Source: Cherax quadricarinatus (lineage: Eukaryota; Arthropoda; Malacostraca; Decapoda; Parastacidae). Taken from it: a stretch of 64,000 bases of DNA. Of this stretch, positions 1 through 9,557 are shown in pieces. Both the position numbers and the translations under genes were made by a program. The DNA lies in the NCBI RefSeq assembly GCF_038502225.1, contig NC_091374.1, forward strand, positions 11,487,981 through 11,551,980, given 5' to 3'. Below the pieces are notes generated by a model that worked only from the letters and a program-made list of their open reading frames with translations, was not told the DNA's origin and ran no database searches. How positions within the stretch are numbered: position 1 is the first letter of the stretch; each line of letters opens with the position of its first letter.

Positions 1-290
1 TCCCTTTCTCGGGAGTATCTCAGACTACTGTCTGCCATGGGAGGAGGCACAAGTACCTCCTCATCGTTGGGACCAACTGTCCCCAGGCCTAGCCACATTC
101 TCCGCCCTCAAGGGGCTCATAGGGAGAAGCTAGGTCTCTGGTCTGCCATCCCCGCCCCAAGGGGACTAATGGGAATGACAATCTTGTGAGCTGCAAGCTC
201 TGGCTCAGGCACCTACCCTGCCCTAAAAGGGCTGGGCATTGTGTCGATCCTCCTTCTACCTGACGATTAGTATATAAGCGCCAGCCTCAT
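1..290 (+). repeat. Dispersed GC-rich repeat, copy 1, with a TATA-like motif
   Basis: GC-rich DNA unlike its AT-rich surroundings. Positions 50-150 match the reverse complement of 32635-32800, sharing words such as ACCAACTGTCCCCA, CCTAGCCACATTC and GAAGCTAGG, so this is a dispersed repeat. A TATATAAGC motif lies at 270-279, upstream of the hammerhead-like retroelement end that follows. By inference the whole may be the promoter-bearing terminal region of a Penelope-like or related element. The left end lies outside the window. Confidence 0.5.
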
Positions 291-500
291 TGCCTCTGTT
301 CCAGAATCTACACAACTACGGTGCTCTTCACACCAACTCCAAGGCTGAGGGACTGATTACCTCATCTTTTATATATAGTTCTACTGTCTTCAAATTATGT
401 CCTAGAATTTGTATTGATGAAGCCACTGGATGGCGAAACGTTTACATTAAAGATACGCAGATGTTGCACATGTGTCTAAATCTTCATCTTATCGGTATTG
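291..500 (+). mobile_element. Terminal region of a hammerhead-bearing retroelement (family C)
   Basis: This stretch matches 28915-29095: both share TCTTCACCAACTCCAAGG-type sequence, GATTACCTC, the CCACTGGATGGCGAAACG core and the CACATGTGTCTAA tail. It is therefore a dispersed retroelement end, not a gene; the short open frame across it is accidental. No reverse transcriptase is attached. Assignment to Penelope-like elements rests on the hammerhead-like core and is an inference. Confidence 0.55.
414..442 (+). ncRNA. Hammerhead-like ribozyme motif, family C, copy 1
   Basis: In order: TTGATGA (414-420; ideal core CUGANGA, one mismatch), one A, stem II GCC at 422-424 paired with GGC at 432-434 across a 7-nt loop, GAAA (435-438), then ACGT (438-441), which is self-complementary, followed by T. 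A palindromic stem III this short cannot fold in one molecule but could pair between two copies. Cleavage would fall after position 442. Activity is not shown. Confidence 0.5.
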
Positions 501-1600
501 TATACCATTCTCATACATTAACTGGGATAATGTATAAAGGCAATAGAAGCTCCCTGAGCCCGAGCAAAGAAGGAAGACTCGCCGAGTTCACGTTAATATA
601 TATGGTCACATAACCATGTTTTCACACCAGTATTTATCACACATTTGACGTTCCTAGGTAAAATGATATACTGACGATGATTGGGAGGATTTGTTCTAAT
701 TTGGGCTACACTTTGCAAATCGTTGCTTTATGATGTCTATATATATACAAAATCTTGCTAAACTGAATGAAACTAAAGTATCAGTGTGTACAATATATTT
801 TCCACAAGTTAAATCACCTTTTATCCAACAGCCTTATCAAATGTTTTGTTAGTATATTTTTATTAAACCCGTGACAAACCTATTAACCGTTTGGAAACAA
901 AATTGCTCATTGCATTTTTTTAAAACCCAAGATGAGAGATTAATAATATCCAACAATAATTTTTCCACAGTTACATTCTCTACACTGATCTCTTCCTCCA
1001 TTCCTAACTTTCTCCCATCAATTATAGTTTTGGATTAATTCGCTCTCTTTACTAATTCTAACTGGCTCTCTTTCTCATGGAATTTTTTACATATTTCCCT
1101 AAATCACACTTGTTTCTACATAATTATTTGAAATGTTATTTCACAATATTGTATGCAATATTGATAACACTCTTATTATAGATACAGGTTACATTCAACA
1201 TTTGAATCTACTTCATCTCCCTGAAATATTTTAGAATGGAATAATTTCCACTTCTAAAACTCGATGACTCGGCATACCCTGCAGAAACTTTTTCATTTTC
1301 CTCATAAAAGTTTATAAACAATATTGCTGGATCATATTGTATATATCTGCTGCTAGTATCTAAACTAGTTGAGGATCTCTGAAGTTGACTATGTTCGGAA
1401 ACTGTGCCTATGTCACTACTTACATTCTTTGTGATTATTTTAGACTTCCTAACGTATTTACCCATCCAGTAAATCATAGTAGAGGGTAGATTAAGGACCT
1501 GACTTAAAGCAGTTTCCATTTATGCTCTCTCCTTTTCGTTTCATCTAGTACATTTCGAGTTCTCTCAGAAGTTTAACAGATCATTTTATGTGGGCGGTAA
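500..1600. other. AT-rich DNA, nothing recognised
   Basis: AT-rich sequence with no recognisable coding motif, RNA gene or known repeat. A 103-codon open frame on the minus strand (1208-1519) has no domain I recognise. Confidence 0.5.
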
Positions 1601-1612
1601 ATAATAATAATT

Positions 1613-1661
<49 letters not shown>
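1601..1661. repeat. (AAT)n microsatellite
   Basis: Trinucleotide array of about 20 units, interrupted near its left end by TTAATAATTA variants. Confidence 0.95.
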
Positions 1662-1662
<1 letters not shown>

Positions 1663-2154
1663 TTTTCTAATTGGGATACCTCGCCTGCCTTAAAAGGAGC
1701 CGTGAACACAGAATTTATTTATCTGGGTATAAGAGCTTTGAAGAATACAATCACTGTCGTGGCTCTTTCTGTTATGAGAGTTCTAATTGCACAACCATTA
1801 TCTTTGCTTTGGAAACATTTGTAATTTATTTAGGAATCAAGTTGTACTTATTGATGTGTCTTTCTGCTATCTCTCCTTATCACGAACATTTTTGTGTGTC
1901 CGGTGTAACTGGGAGTTGTGTTTAGGTTTTCCATGCTAATGCGACAAGGCTTAGAATAATTGTAAGTTAAATTGAAGTTGAATGTAATTAATAACAAGTG
2001 TGTAGTAACTGTATTCCTAATTGAAGTTTTAGATTAAAAAGTAATTATAATTTTAACTAACTGTTGTCAGGCTTATACCTGCTTAAATTACATCATAAAA
2101 CTGGAGCACTGTGATGGAGTACTTACAAAATAAAAGTACACATCAAACAGTATA
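1662..2154. other. Unique-looking DNA, nothing recognised
   Basis: No motif, repeat unit or coding family recognised between the AAT array and the left inverted-repeat arm. Confidence 0.4.
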
Positions 2155-2296
2155 TCACTGTACATTATGATGTAATTGTCGTTGTTTTGGTCACGTCCAG
2201 TACTTACTATTGTTGCCAAGAGTCATATTTGCGTGGGTTGTGTGTGACTGAGTTTCTCCCTCAAGAGTCGATACTTCATCACAATTGGATGCATAC
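2155..2296 (+). repeat. Left arm of inverted repeat around a PLE fragment
   Basis: Reverse complement of 3192-3318. The two arms are nearly identical over about 128 bp apart from a 14-nt stretch (near 2259-2272) missing from the right arm and a few substitutions. Beyond the inner ends both sides continue into matching (CA)n then (TA)n runs, so the symmetry continues into the microsatellites. The arms enclose a PLE coding fragment on the minus strand. Confidence 0.85.
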
Positions 2297-2321
2297 ACAC
2301 ACGCACACACACACACACACA

Positions 2322-2376
<55 letters not shown>

Positions 2377-2396
2377 ATATATATATATATATATAT
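2292..2396. repeat. (CA)n-(TA)n compound microsatellite
   Basis: A CA run passing into a long TA run. Open frames on both strands here (YIYIYI, HTHTHT) are translations of the array. Confidence 0.97.
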
Positions 2397-2502
2397 GTTC
2401 TCCATCTGTGTGGCTCTGAGTTAAAATATAACTAATGGTATTTTTGTGTATTGTTCAAGCACTTACATTTCAATACAAAATATGAGGTAAAATGTTTGCT
2501 TA

Positions 2503-3120
2503 CTATTTCGCATATTTAACAATGATTTCAACAATGATGAAACAAGATTCAATTATATTCCTGTCGACCATGGACTTGCTTGATACAACTGATACAACTT
2601 TTTGAAAATCAATTGGATGGTTAAAATCTCTCACATGAATAAATAGAGCATTGGAATCTTGTCCAGTTCTAATGCTATATTTATGTTGTTTTAATCTTAG
2701 TTCGAGACTTTTACCAGTTTGACCGTAATAAACTTTATCGCAAATTTTACAACTAATCTTATAGACACATCCGTCAGCATTTTGGGGGGAATTCTTTATA
2801 AAAAGTATTTTTACTGTATCAAGATTTTTAAATACAACTTTGATATTAAAAGTCTTAAGAAGAGAAGGCATATTAACCAAGTATTCATGGTAAGGGAGAA
2901 CCAACATATTTTTAGTTGAATAAGGTTGGTTGTCCCTTTTTGGATGGTAAAAAGTATTTCTAGCAATTTTAAAAGATTTATCAAATATGTTTCTTGGGTA
3001 TTTCAGACCATTAGCTATTTCATAAATTTTGGATATTTCTTCATCTATGAACTCTGGACTACAAATACGCAAAGCTCTCAAAAACATTGATGAGAAAACA
3101 GACAGCGCTTGGAATTTCAT
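2503..3120 (-). pseudogene. Penelope-like element: RT C-terminus and GIY-YIG endonuclease, truncated
   Basis: A 205-codon fragment of a Penelope-like retroelement polyprotein, which pairs a reverse transcriptase with a GIY-YIG endonuclease. Residues 12-40 (SMFLRALRICSPEFIDEEI) match the RT C-terminal segment; residues 118-146 hold the endonuclease with VYKI, paired cysteines C124 and C127, KVYYGQTGK and RLKQH; residues 160-172 hold FIHVRDFNHPIDF. The catalytic RT palm is absent, so the copy is 5'-truncated. Relative to the copy at 25079-25504 the C-terminus diverges after ESCFI (near 2540), and a small local duplication changes KVEKVVSS to KVVSVVSS. The start shown is simply the first methionine; upstream lies the join to the right arm. 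It cannot encode a working element. Confidence 0.85.
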
Positions 3121-3146
3121 TATTCTTTCACAGTGGTTGTTTTGTG

Positions 3147-3148
3147 TG

Positions 3149-3191
<43 letters not shown>
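3147..3191. repeat. (TA)n-(TG)n microsatellite
   Basis: Compound array that mirrors the CA/TA array beside the left arm at 2292-2396. Confidence 0.95.
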
Positions 3192-3193
<2 letters not shown>

Positions 3194-3318
3194 ATGCATC
3201 CATTTGTGAAGAAGTGTCGACTCAGTCACACACAACCCACGCAAATATGACTCTTGGCAACAATAGTAAGTACTGGACGTGACCAAAACAACGACAATTA
3301 CATCATAATGTACAGTGA
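3192..3318 (-). repeat. Right arm of inverted repeat around a PLE fragment
   Basis: Reverse complement of 2155-2296 (see that entry). It runs directly into another inverted repeat that begins at 3313. Confidence 0.85.
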
Positions 3319-3411
3319 AAAATAAACAGAAGTATCTAAGCCCTTTCATATGCTTACACACAACTTCAGCACATGAAAGCACTCAAGTATTTCTGTTTAT
3401 TTTTCACTGGC
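3313..3411. repeat. Short inverted repeat, arms about 24 bp
   Basis: CAGTGAAAAATAAACAGAAG at the left is matched by CTTCTGTTTATTTTTCACTG-like sequence at the right (one base differs). An inner pair, CTTTCATATG and CACATGAAAG, extends the symmetry. Probably a foldback terminal piece of a mobile element; no coding content. Confidence 0.75.
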
Positions 3412-3473
3412 ATTTTTTCAGATTTTCATTCAGGCGTTTTATTGTGATTCCTTCCCGAGTGTGTTTGTGAGCG

Positions 3474-3606
<133 letters not shown>

Positions 3607-3654
3607 ATATTGTTACCACGAACGAGTGGTATTTAATCAATAATAACACTGCGA

Positions 3655-4080
3655 CTTGCCGGGGGATCGAACCCGTGTTGTTTTAGCCCGCCTCATAGTC
3701 AGCGAAAATTCCAAGACGCTCTAACCCACGGGACCATACAATCCTACAAGAATCACGCAGCCAACGGAGCTAGGTGTTGTACCGTGATCCGAGGACATAC
3801 GATGGTGTTGGTGCCTCAGAACTAATTTCATTCTACTCCCCGTTTGGTGTACTAGTCTCCACAAGCAGTATATATCGTATTGTAACCACTGCTCGTGAGG
3901 TTAGTACGCCAAACGGGGAGTAGAATTAAATTACCTCATAGGCACCCACACCATCGTATGCTCTCGGATCAAGGCAAAACATCTAGCTCTGCTGAGTGCT
4001 TGATTCTTGTAGGATTGCGTGGTCCCGTGGGTTAGAGCGTATTGAGTAATTTTCGCTCACCATGAGTCGGGCCAAAACCA
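3655..4080. repeat. Palindromic tRNA-headed SINE-like repeat
   Basis: Arms 3680-3854 and 3902-4080 are reverse complements with roughly 80% identity by eye; shared blocks include the GGTCCCGTGGGTTAGAGCG word and CCAAACGGGGAGTAGAAT. The spacer carries its own small inversion (CCACAAGCAG against ACTGCTCGTG). On the minus strand the left copy has a pol III B-box-like GGGTTCGATCCCCC (near 3661-3674) about 60 bp after TGGGTTAGAGCG, which resembles an A box: a tRNA-like SINE head. The right copy lacks the B box, its sequence diverging at 4075. Confidence 0.65.
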
Positions 4081-4113
4081 TTAAGACGAACACCATAATA
4101 CATATTTTGCTGA

Positions 4114-4204
<91 letters not shown>

Positions 4205-4240
4205 TTCAGCAAAATATGTAATATGGTGTTCGTCTTAATG
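4079..4240. repeat. Hairpin with an (AT)n array as its loop
   Basis: Arms 4079-4116 and 4202-4240 are almost perfect reverse complements (ATTAAGACGAACACCAT and its complement, then TTTTGCTGAA), enclosing about 85 bp of uninterrupted (AT)n, itself self-complementary. The whole 160 bp can fold into one long stem. Confidence 0.9.
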
Positions 4241-4279
4241 TAACTATTTTTCAACATAACGCTCGTTCATTTTTAATGT

Positions 4280-5120
4280 GCCGTGGAAACAGTGGATGGC
4301 TCATGGTCAAGACAATGTTTCTCTGCACGAGGAGGCAGTACACCATTTATTTTCCAGAAGAGGGTCACAAACACCCTTTTCTTTTAGCCGAAGGTCACGT
4401 CAACGCTTGTTTGCCGTAGTGGGTCACGTCCACACTTGTTTGCTGAGGAGGGTCACGTCCACGCTTGTTTGCTGAGGAGGGTCACGTCCACGCTTGTTTG
4501 CTGAGGGCCACGTCCACGCTTGTTTGCTGATTAGGGTCACGTCCACGCTTGTTTACTGATTAGGGTCACGTCCACGCTTGTTTGCCGAGGAGGGTCACGT
4601 CCACGCTTGTTTGCTGAGGAGGGTCACGTCCACGTTTGTTTGCTGAGGAGGGTCACGTCCACACTTGTTTGCCCAACAAGGAGTGTTGCAAGACATAGAC
4701 TGCCCGTGAATAGTCATGACAATAACTGTTTCTCCGAGGAGGGTATTGTAAATGTTTGCTTTTCAAGGAGGTTACGACAACACTCGCTTGTCCGGGTACG
4801 ATAAGGACAAAGCGTAGCTGGCCTTGATAAAGTTACAACAATTCTTGCTACCGTACAGATAGCTTCGACAAAGTTTGTTTGCAAAGTCGGGGTTCCGACG
4901 ATGTTCGTCCGTGGACGCCTAAGGAGCTTGTTTGGAAAGGGACACAACAACCAATGCTTGACCCTGAGAGGGGTAGCAACGGTATCTGTTTGCTCGGGGA
5001 TAATGATGACAACTGTATCTAAAGAAAATATAGTTTCTTTACCTAGATAGGGCCATGACAACGTTTGCTCCACAGAGGTAGCCACGACGTTTCCCGGACA
5101 TGGTCAAGACAATGTTTGTT
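4280..5120. repeat. 29-bp minisatellite with decayed flanks
   Basis: A clean core at 4394-4680 has ten units of about 29 bp built on GTCACGTCCACGCTTGTTTG followed by CTGAGGAGG; one unit is 3 bp short. To about 5120 the same words (GTTTGCT, GAGG, CACGACAACG) recur at irregular spacing, as if an older, longer array has decayed. Not CRISPR: there are no distinct spacers. Confidence 0.85.
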
Positions 5121-5650
5121 TGGGCGAAACGGAGTTACAGCTAATCTTATTTACTTCGAGTCACGAAAAAGATTACTGTCCCCTCAGATGCTAATAATGC
5201 TTTTCTTGTCAGGAGGAAAATTACGATTTATTTTATCATAAAACTCCCGACAGCATTTAATATTCGTGGGAAGGAATTTACGAATCCAGCAGCAATACTT
5301 GCTAAATTTGCTCGCCTTTAAAGCATCGTAATAACGTTTACTTAGCCTCAAGTTAAAAACCAGAGCAATATTTCTTCCCTTCCTTTATCCTCTTAGTTGA
5401 AATTCTTCCTTTCATCCTTGAGGAGGAGACTACTCAGAGCAAGCGGCGCTTTCTGCATTACTCTACTCGAGTTTCACAGTGTACGAGCTACTAATGGCAA
5501 GTCTGTCTATATTTCAAACGACGTTATGTTGAAAGAAAATTGGCTTACGGGTTATAAGGTTATACCTTGTTTGGATCAGTGATGTTGAGATGGGCACAAG
5601 ATGTATCAGAGTTGGCATCATATTGTTTGATGTTGTATAATGAATGTAGA
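5121..5650. other. Unremarkable DNA
   Basis: No gene, RNA or repeat recognised. Confidence 0.4.
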
Positions 5651-5656
5651 CACACA

Positions 5657-5877
5657 CTGAACGCTGTCACACGTATTCCGAACGTTATCACACGTATTTT
5701 TGAACGTTGTCACACGTATTGTTGAACGTTGTCACAAGTATTGTTGAACATTGTCACACGTATTCTTGAACGTTGTCACAAGTATTGTTGAACGTTGTCA
5801 CACGTATTCTTGAACGTTGTCACAAGTATTGTTGAACGTTGTCACATGTATTGTTGAACGTTGTCACACGTGTTATT
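5657..5877. repeat. 22-bp minisatellite
   Basis: About ten units of GAACGTTGTCACACGTATTG plus two bases. Units alternate between CACACG and CACAAG variants through the middle of the array, hinting at expansion by two-unit blocks. Confidence 0.93.
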
Positions 5878-6149
5878 AAAAGTTTTAACTTTTTGTTAAT
5901 CGTTGTGACAATGTTGTGACTTATTGAATATTGTGATATATGCTGTCAAATGGTGAGTGAATGATGTGACTTACTGAGCATGGTGACCTGTGATGTTAAA
6001 TGATAAATGCTGAGACACCTGTTGAGGAAGTGTGAGTGGTTGAAGGGAGGGATGTGGGTGAATTTGTTTCTCATTTTATTTACTGACCACTAGAAAAGTT
6101 TGATTATTCAACACTTTAAACATATACTGTTTAGAAACAATATAAAGGC

Positions 6150-6300
6150 ACAATACCGTGTCTGGAACAATACACAAATCCCAGCACACAGGACAATGAA
6201 CATTATGATGGCGTTTCGGTCCGACTTGGATCATTAACTATGCAAAACGTACACCATCATTGTCAACTTCTCACTATCCTCACCAGTTCATTCTTATTAC
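6150..6300 (-). mobile_element. Fragment of hammerhead-bearing retroelement end (family B)
   Basis: Shares CACAATACCGTG, ACAATACACAAAT, CCAGCACA and the TTTCGGTCCGACTTGGA core with 18715-18890 and 18085-18225. The motif at 6210-6238 reads on the minus strand as TTAATGATCC, loop, GGACC, GAAACGCC: the stem pairs (one T-C mismatch), but the usual GAAACGTC is altered. Confidence 0.5.
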
Positions 6301-6476
6301 AGGAATCATAATCACAAAGTATATAAACATATTAAAAGTATATTTTTCATATTTCGCAACCCATATCCATAATTTGTTCTGCGTCATCGGTATTAAATTT
6401 TAAAAAATTTAAACGACAGGAGAAATATCCTCGTTTATTAAATTTCCATAGTTCCCTGGTGTGTGTGTGTGTATTC

Positions 6477-6477
<1 letters not shown>

Positions 6478-6567
<90 letters not shown>
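6478..6567. repeat. (AT)n microsatellite
   Basis: About 90 bp of TA repeats preceded by a short (GT)n run. Confidence 0.97.
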
Positions 6568-6573
<6 letters not shown>

Positions 6574-8679
6574 CAAGCAGACAGGGAGCTCATGAATGCG
6601 TTTTTCTCTTCATGTCAGGACTGAGCGTATTTACATACCCTTACTGCTGTTGCCTCGGCATATTTAAGCACAATACTGCTCTTAATACCCTCTTTATAGC
6701 CCACAAATCGTCGTCTTGTTAGCACACTTGTTCAAACACAAAACTGAAGCTTCATAAATGTCTCTAAACCTCCTCGGTTGTTTATAAGTATTTCAAATTG
6801 TTATCTTACTTGAAACAATAGGTACTGAAATCTTAGTGTTCACCATTTTCTATAATAATAATAATAATAATAAGCGCTGCGAAGAAGGGATAATTAAAAA
6901 CAGGGCAAATATGCCTGCCAAATCCTGAGAGCAAGAACACAAACACATACAAGAAAGTAACATTTCAAGAATATTACACAAGGGAATATGTACACTAAGC
7001 TGGGATGTACAGTATTAAGCTTTTATCGGTATTCAACATGGAATGAAAATGGAAAATGTACAATAAAGCCATTTAATGAAATAGAATTAATAAATGCAAG
7101 TAATTTAGGCAAAGAAATATACTCAGTTTTGAAGAATAGCGATTTATTGTTTTTTATTTTATTTTTAGTAAAAGCCTCTGCACAATAAAACCAGACAAAA
7201 CTGAAAAATGTATTTCCATAAAATAACAAAGAGAACAGAGTAACGATGGAACTGAAAAAGTGAGCTCATTCCTCACAAAAAAAAGGTCAGAAAACCATAA
7301 CTGTATCTAGGAAATGTTAGGTTAATTCTGCATTGTTTACGGGGTTAACAAGTGCGTTAGTTGAACTCTGTTATGTATAAAAGTTAAGCACAAATTAATA
7401 CACAGAAAAGAAAAAAGTATGGAATAACACAAAAAAGTGAAAAAACAAAGACAAAGATACATGGAGCGAGAGAAGATACTTATGATCAAAGAAAGCGGTT
7501 TATCTCCTAATTCTTTACCAGACCTTGATTAATAAGGGTCCAGCACGGCTGCTCGGACTGTTTTCAGTTGCTTATCATATGATAGCATTCTAAATGGAAT
7601 ATGTCGAGACCCTTAGATGTAAGGAAATATATGAGACTTGGGATCCTGAACGTATTTACCAGGAAGTTGGTTACTTGGAAGTCAACAAGTCCATATCGCC
7701 AGGCGATGTCTGTGCGTTTATTTCCATAGTTATACTAGAGACATAACGCACTACAGCGATATGTTAAGTGCTCATAGATTTGGTGTTGATATATTCAGTG
7801 CCTGATTCCGATAGAGATGAAGCATTGATGGTTATAATTATAACGGGATGGGAAAATTCTAGTTAGGAAAACAAATGTAGGTCAACTGTACACAATCACG
7901 AACGAGAATGATCTATCACGATTTCTCAGGGATAATATTCTTACAGAGAATAACTAAACAATGTCCAACCTAAAAGCCTACGTATTGTAGTGTATCTTTT
8001 GCTCCATTATTGCTCAAATTTCATAGCACAATCTCTTAGTAATTAAATAATCAACTACCTCATTTTGTGATTTTACTAGTAAGCATAAGTCACCTTATGT
8101 AATTTTCTTATTTACTATTGTTTGCTTAAATATTAGCTGAATTGATACTTTCTCTGTCCATATTACTACCTCATATTTTTTTAAATACTATCAATTGATA
8201 TTACTTACTAAAATTAATAATTACCATTTTTACTATCAATACAATTTACTCTTAACATTTTTGACATCATTTAATTACCATTACTTGTCTAATTACCTTA
8301 ACCTGTTTTAATACCACATTTACTATCTTAGAGTAAACTTAATTACCTTGTACTGCCAAATAACCTCAAGTATAACTACCAGTGCAATATTGAATGAAAT
8401 AAACATTACTTTTTAATTTTTTTTGTAATCATTATTACTTACTAAAATTTTATTAAACACCATATTTACTACCAGTCTATTTTACTATTGTACATTAATC
8501 ATTATTTTATACTTTTCATAACATTTTGTTGCCAAATTTCCAAGTTTGTATATTCAACTCCAACCTTTATATTATCCTTTGTACCTGTGTACCTGTATAC
8601 CTGTGTACCTGTCTACCATCTTACTATCATATTATAACCAAGTCATTGCCATTGTTATTTTTTACTTATTATTCTTTTG
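6568..8679. other. AT-rich DNA without recognised genes
   Basis: A short (ATA)n at 6850-6875, then ordinary AT-rich sequence. From about 8040 the text repeats words such as TTTACTATC, AATTACC and TTACTTACTAAAATT, which may be an old extension of the LINE leader that follows. Confidence 0.45.
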
Positions 8680-9557
8680 GTACTTTAATTTGTGAATTTT
8701 ATTTTGGCAATTTAAATCTACTTATACTCTTGATCTTGTCAACAACCTATACCAGACCCTAGTGCAATTGCAAGTACCATTTCAATTTGTATTTTATAAA
8801 TTTATATTATAAGTCCTACTCTAAGATTGTTTTCATATCTTAGTGAGTACATTGTGTGTGCAATTAGTGTATATTTCAATTATATTATTGTTCAAGGCCC
8901 TTAACTATCTTTTGCTAACTATTACCAACTACCTCATATATTTTTTTTCTACTTTTTTTTATCCTTTTGCTACCTTAACTTGTGTATTTTATCTTGTCAA
9001 TTTAAATCTAGTTATACTCTAATTCTTGTAAACAACTTATATAACACCTTAGTGCAATTACAATTGAGAGTCTTGTGCCTTTTTTATATCATTAGATTAA
9101 ACTCAGTTGTACTATAGCTCATTCTAGCTCAATACATAGTCAATACCAAATTCATTATATTAGACCATAGTGCAATTACTAGTGAGAGTCTGGTGCTATT
9201 TTTAATTTGTATTTTTATATTATTAAATTAAACCTAGTTGTACTATAGCTCATTCTTGCTCAATACGTAGACTATACCAAAGTCATTATATTAGACCTTA
9301 GTGCAATTACAAGTGAGAGTCTTGTGCTATTTTTAATTTGTATTTTTATATTATTAGTTTATACCTAGTTGTACTTTAGCTCATTCCAGCACAGCACATA
9401 GACAACACCAACTCCATTATGTGTATTAGTGACTATACTCTATATGACCAAAATGCTTTAGCTATATACTTGTCCAAACTTCCCATCACTACAGATATCA
9501 GTACTAGAACTCAACACACAACTCAGGATATAAATAACCATAATTTAAACCTAGAAG
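8680..9557 (+). promoter_or_regulatory. Repeat-structured 5' leader of the LINE
   Basis: Upstream of the LINE endonuclease frame. Nearly three tandem units, each starting AGTGCAATTAC and containing GAGAGTCTTGTGC and TGTACTATAGCTCATTC, begin at 9051, 9169 and 9300 (118, 131 and about 120 bp). An earlier, larger duplication of about 290 bp is seen in the matching stretches from 8682 and 8971. Repeated leader units are known as promoter modules in several LINE families; a promoter role here is inferred. Confidence 0.55.

Noticed and set aside
2187..2435. Frames of alternating Y/I or H/T residues here and at other AT/CA arrays
   Set aside because: Direct translations of dinucleotide microsatellites; no start context or domain.
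3100..3125. Family A hammerhead-like motif at the PLE ORF start
   Set aside because: GCGCTTGGAATTTC is present, but GAAA is not adjacent and no stem precedes it, so only a partial resemblance remains.
4394..4680. CRISPR-like regular repeat
   Set aside because: Contiguous 29-bp tandem units without spacers, in a eukaryotic repeat landscape.
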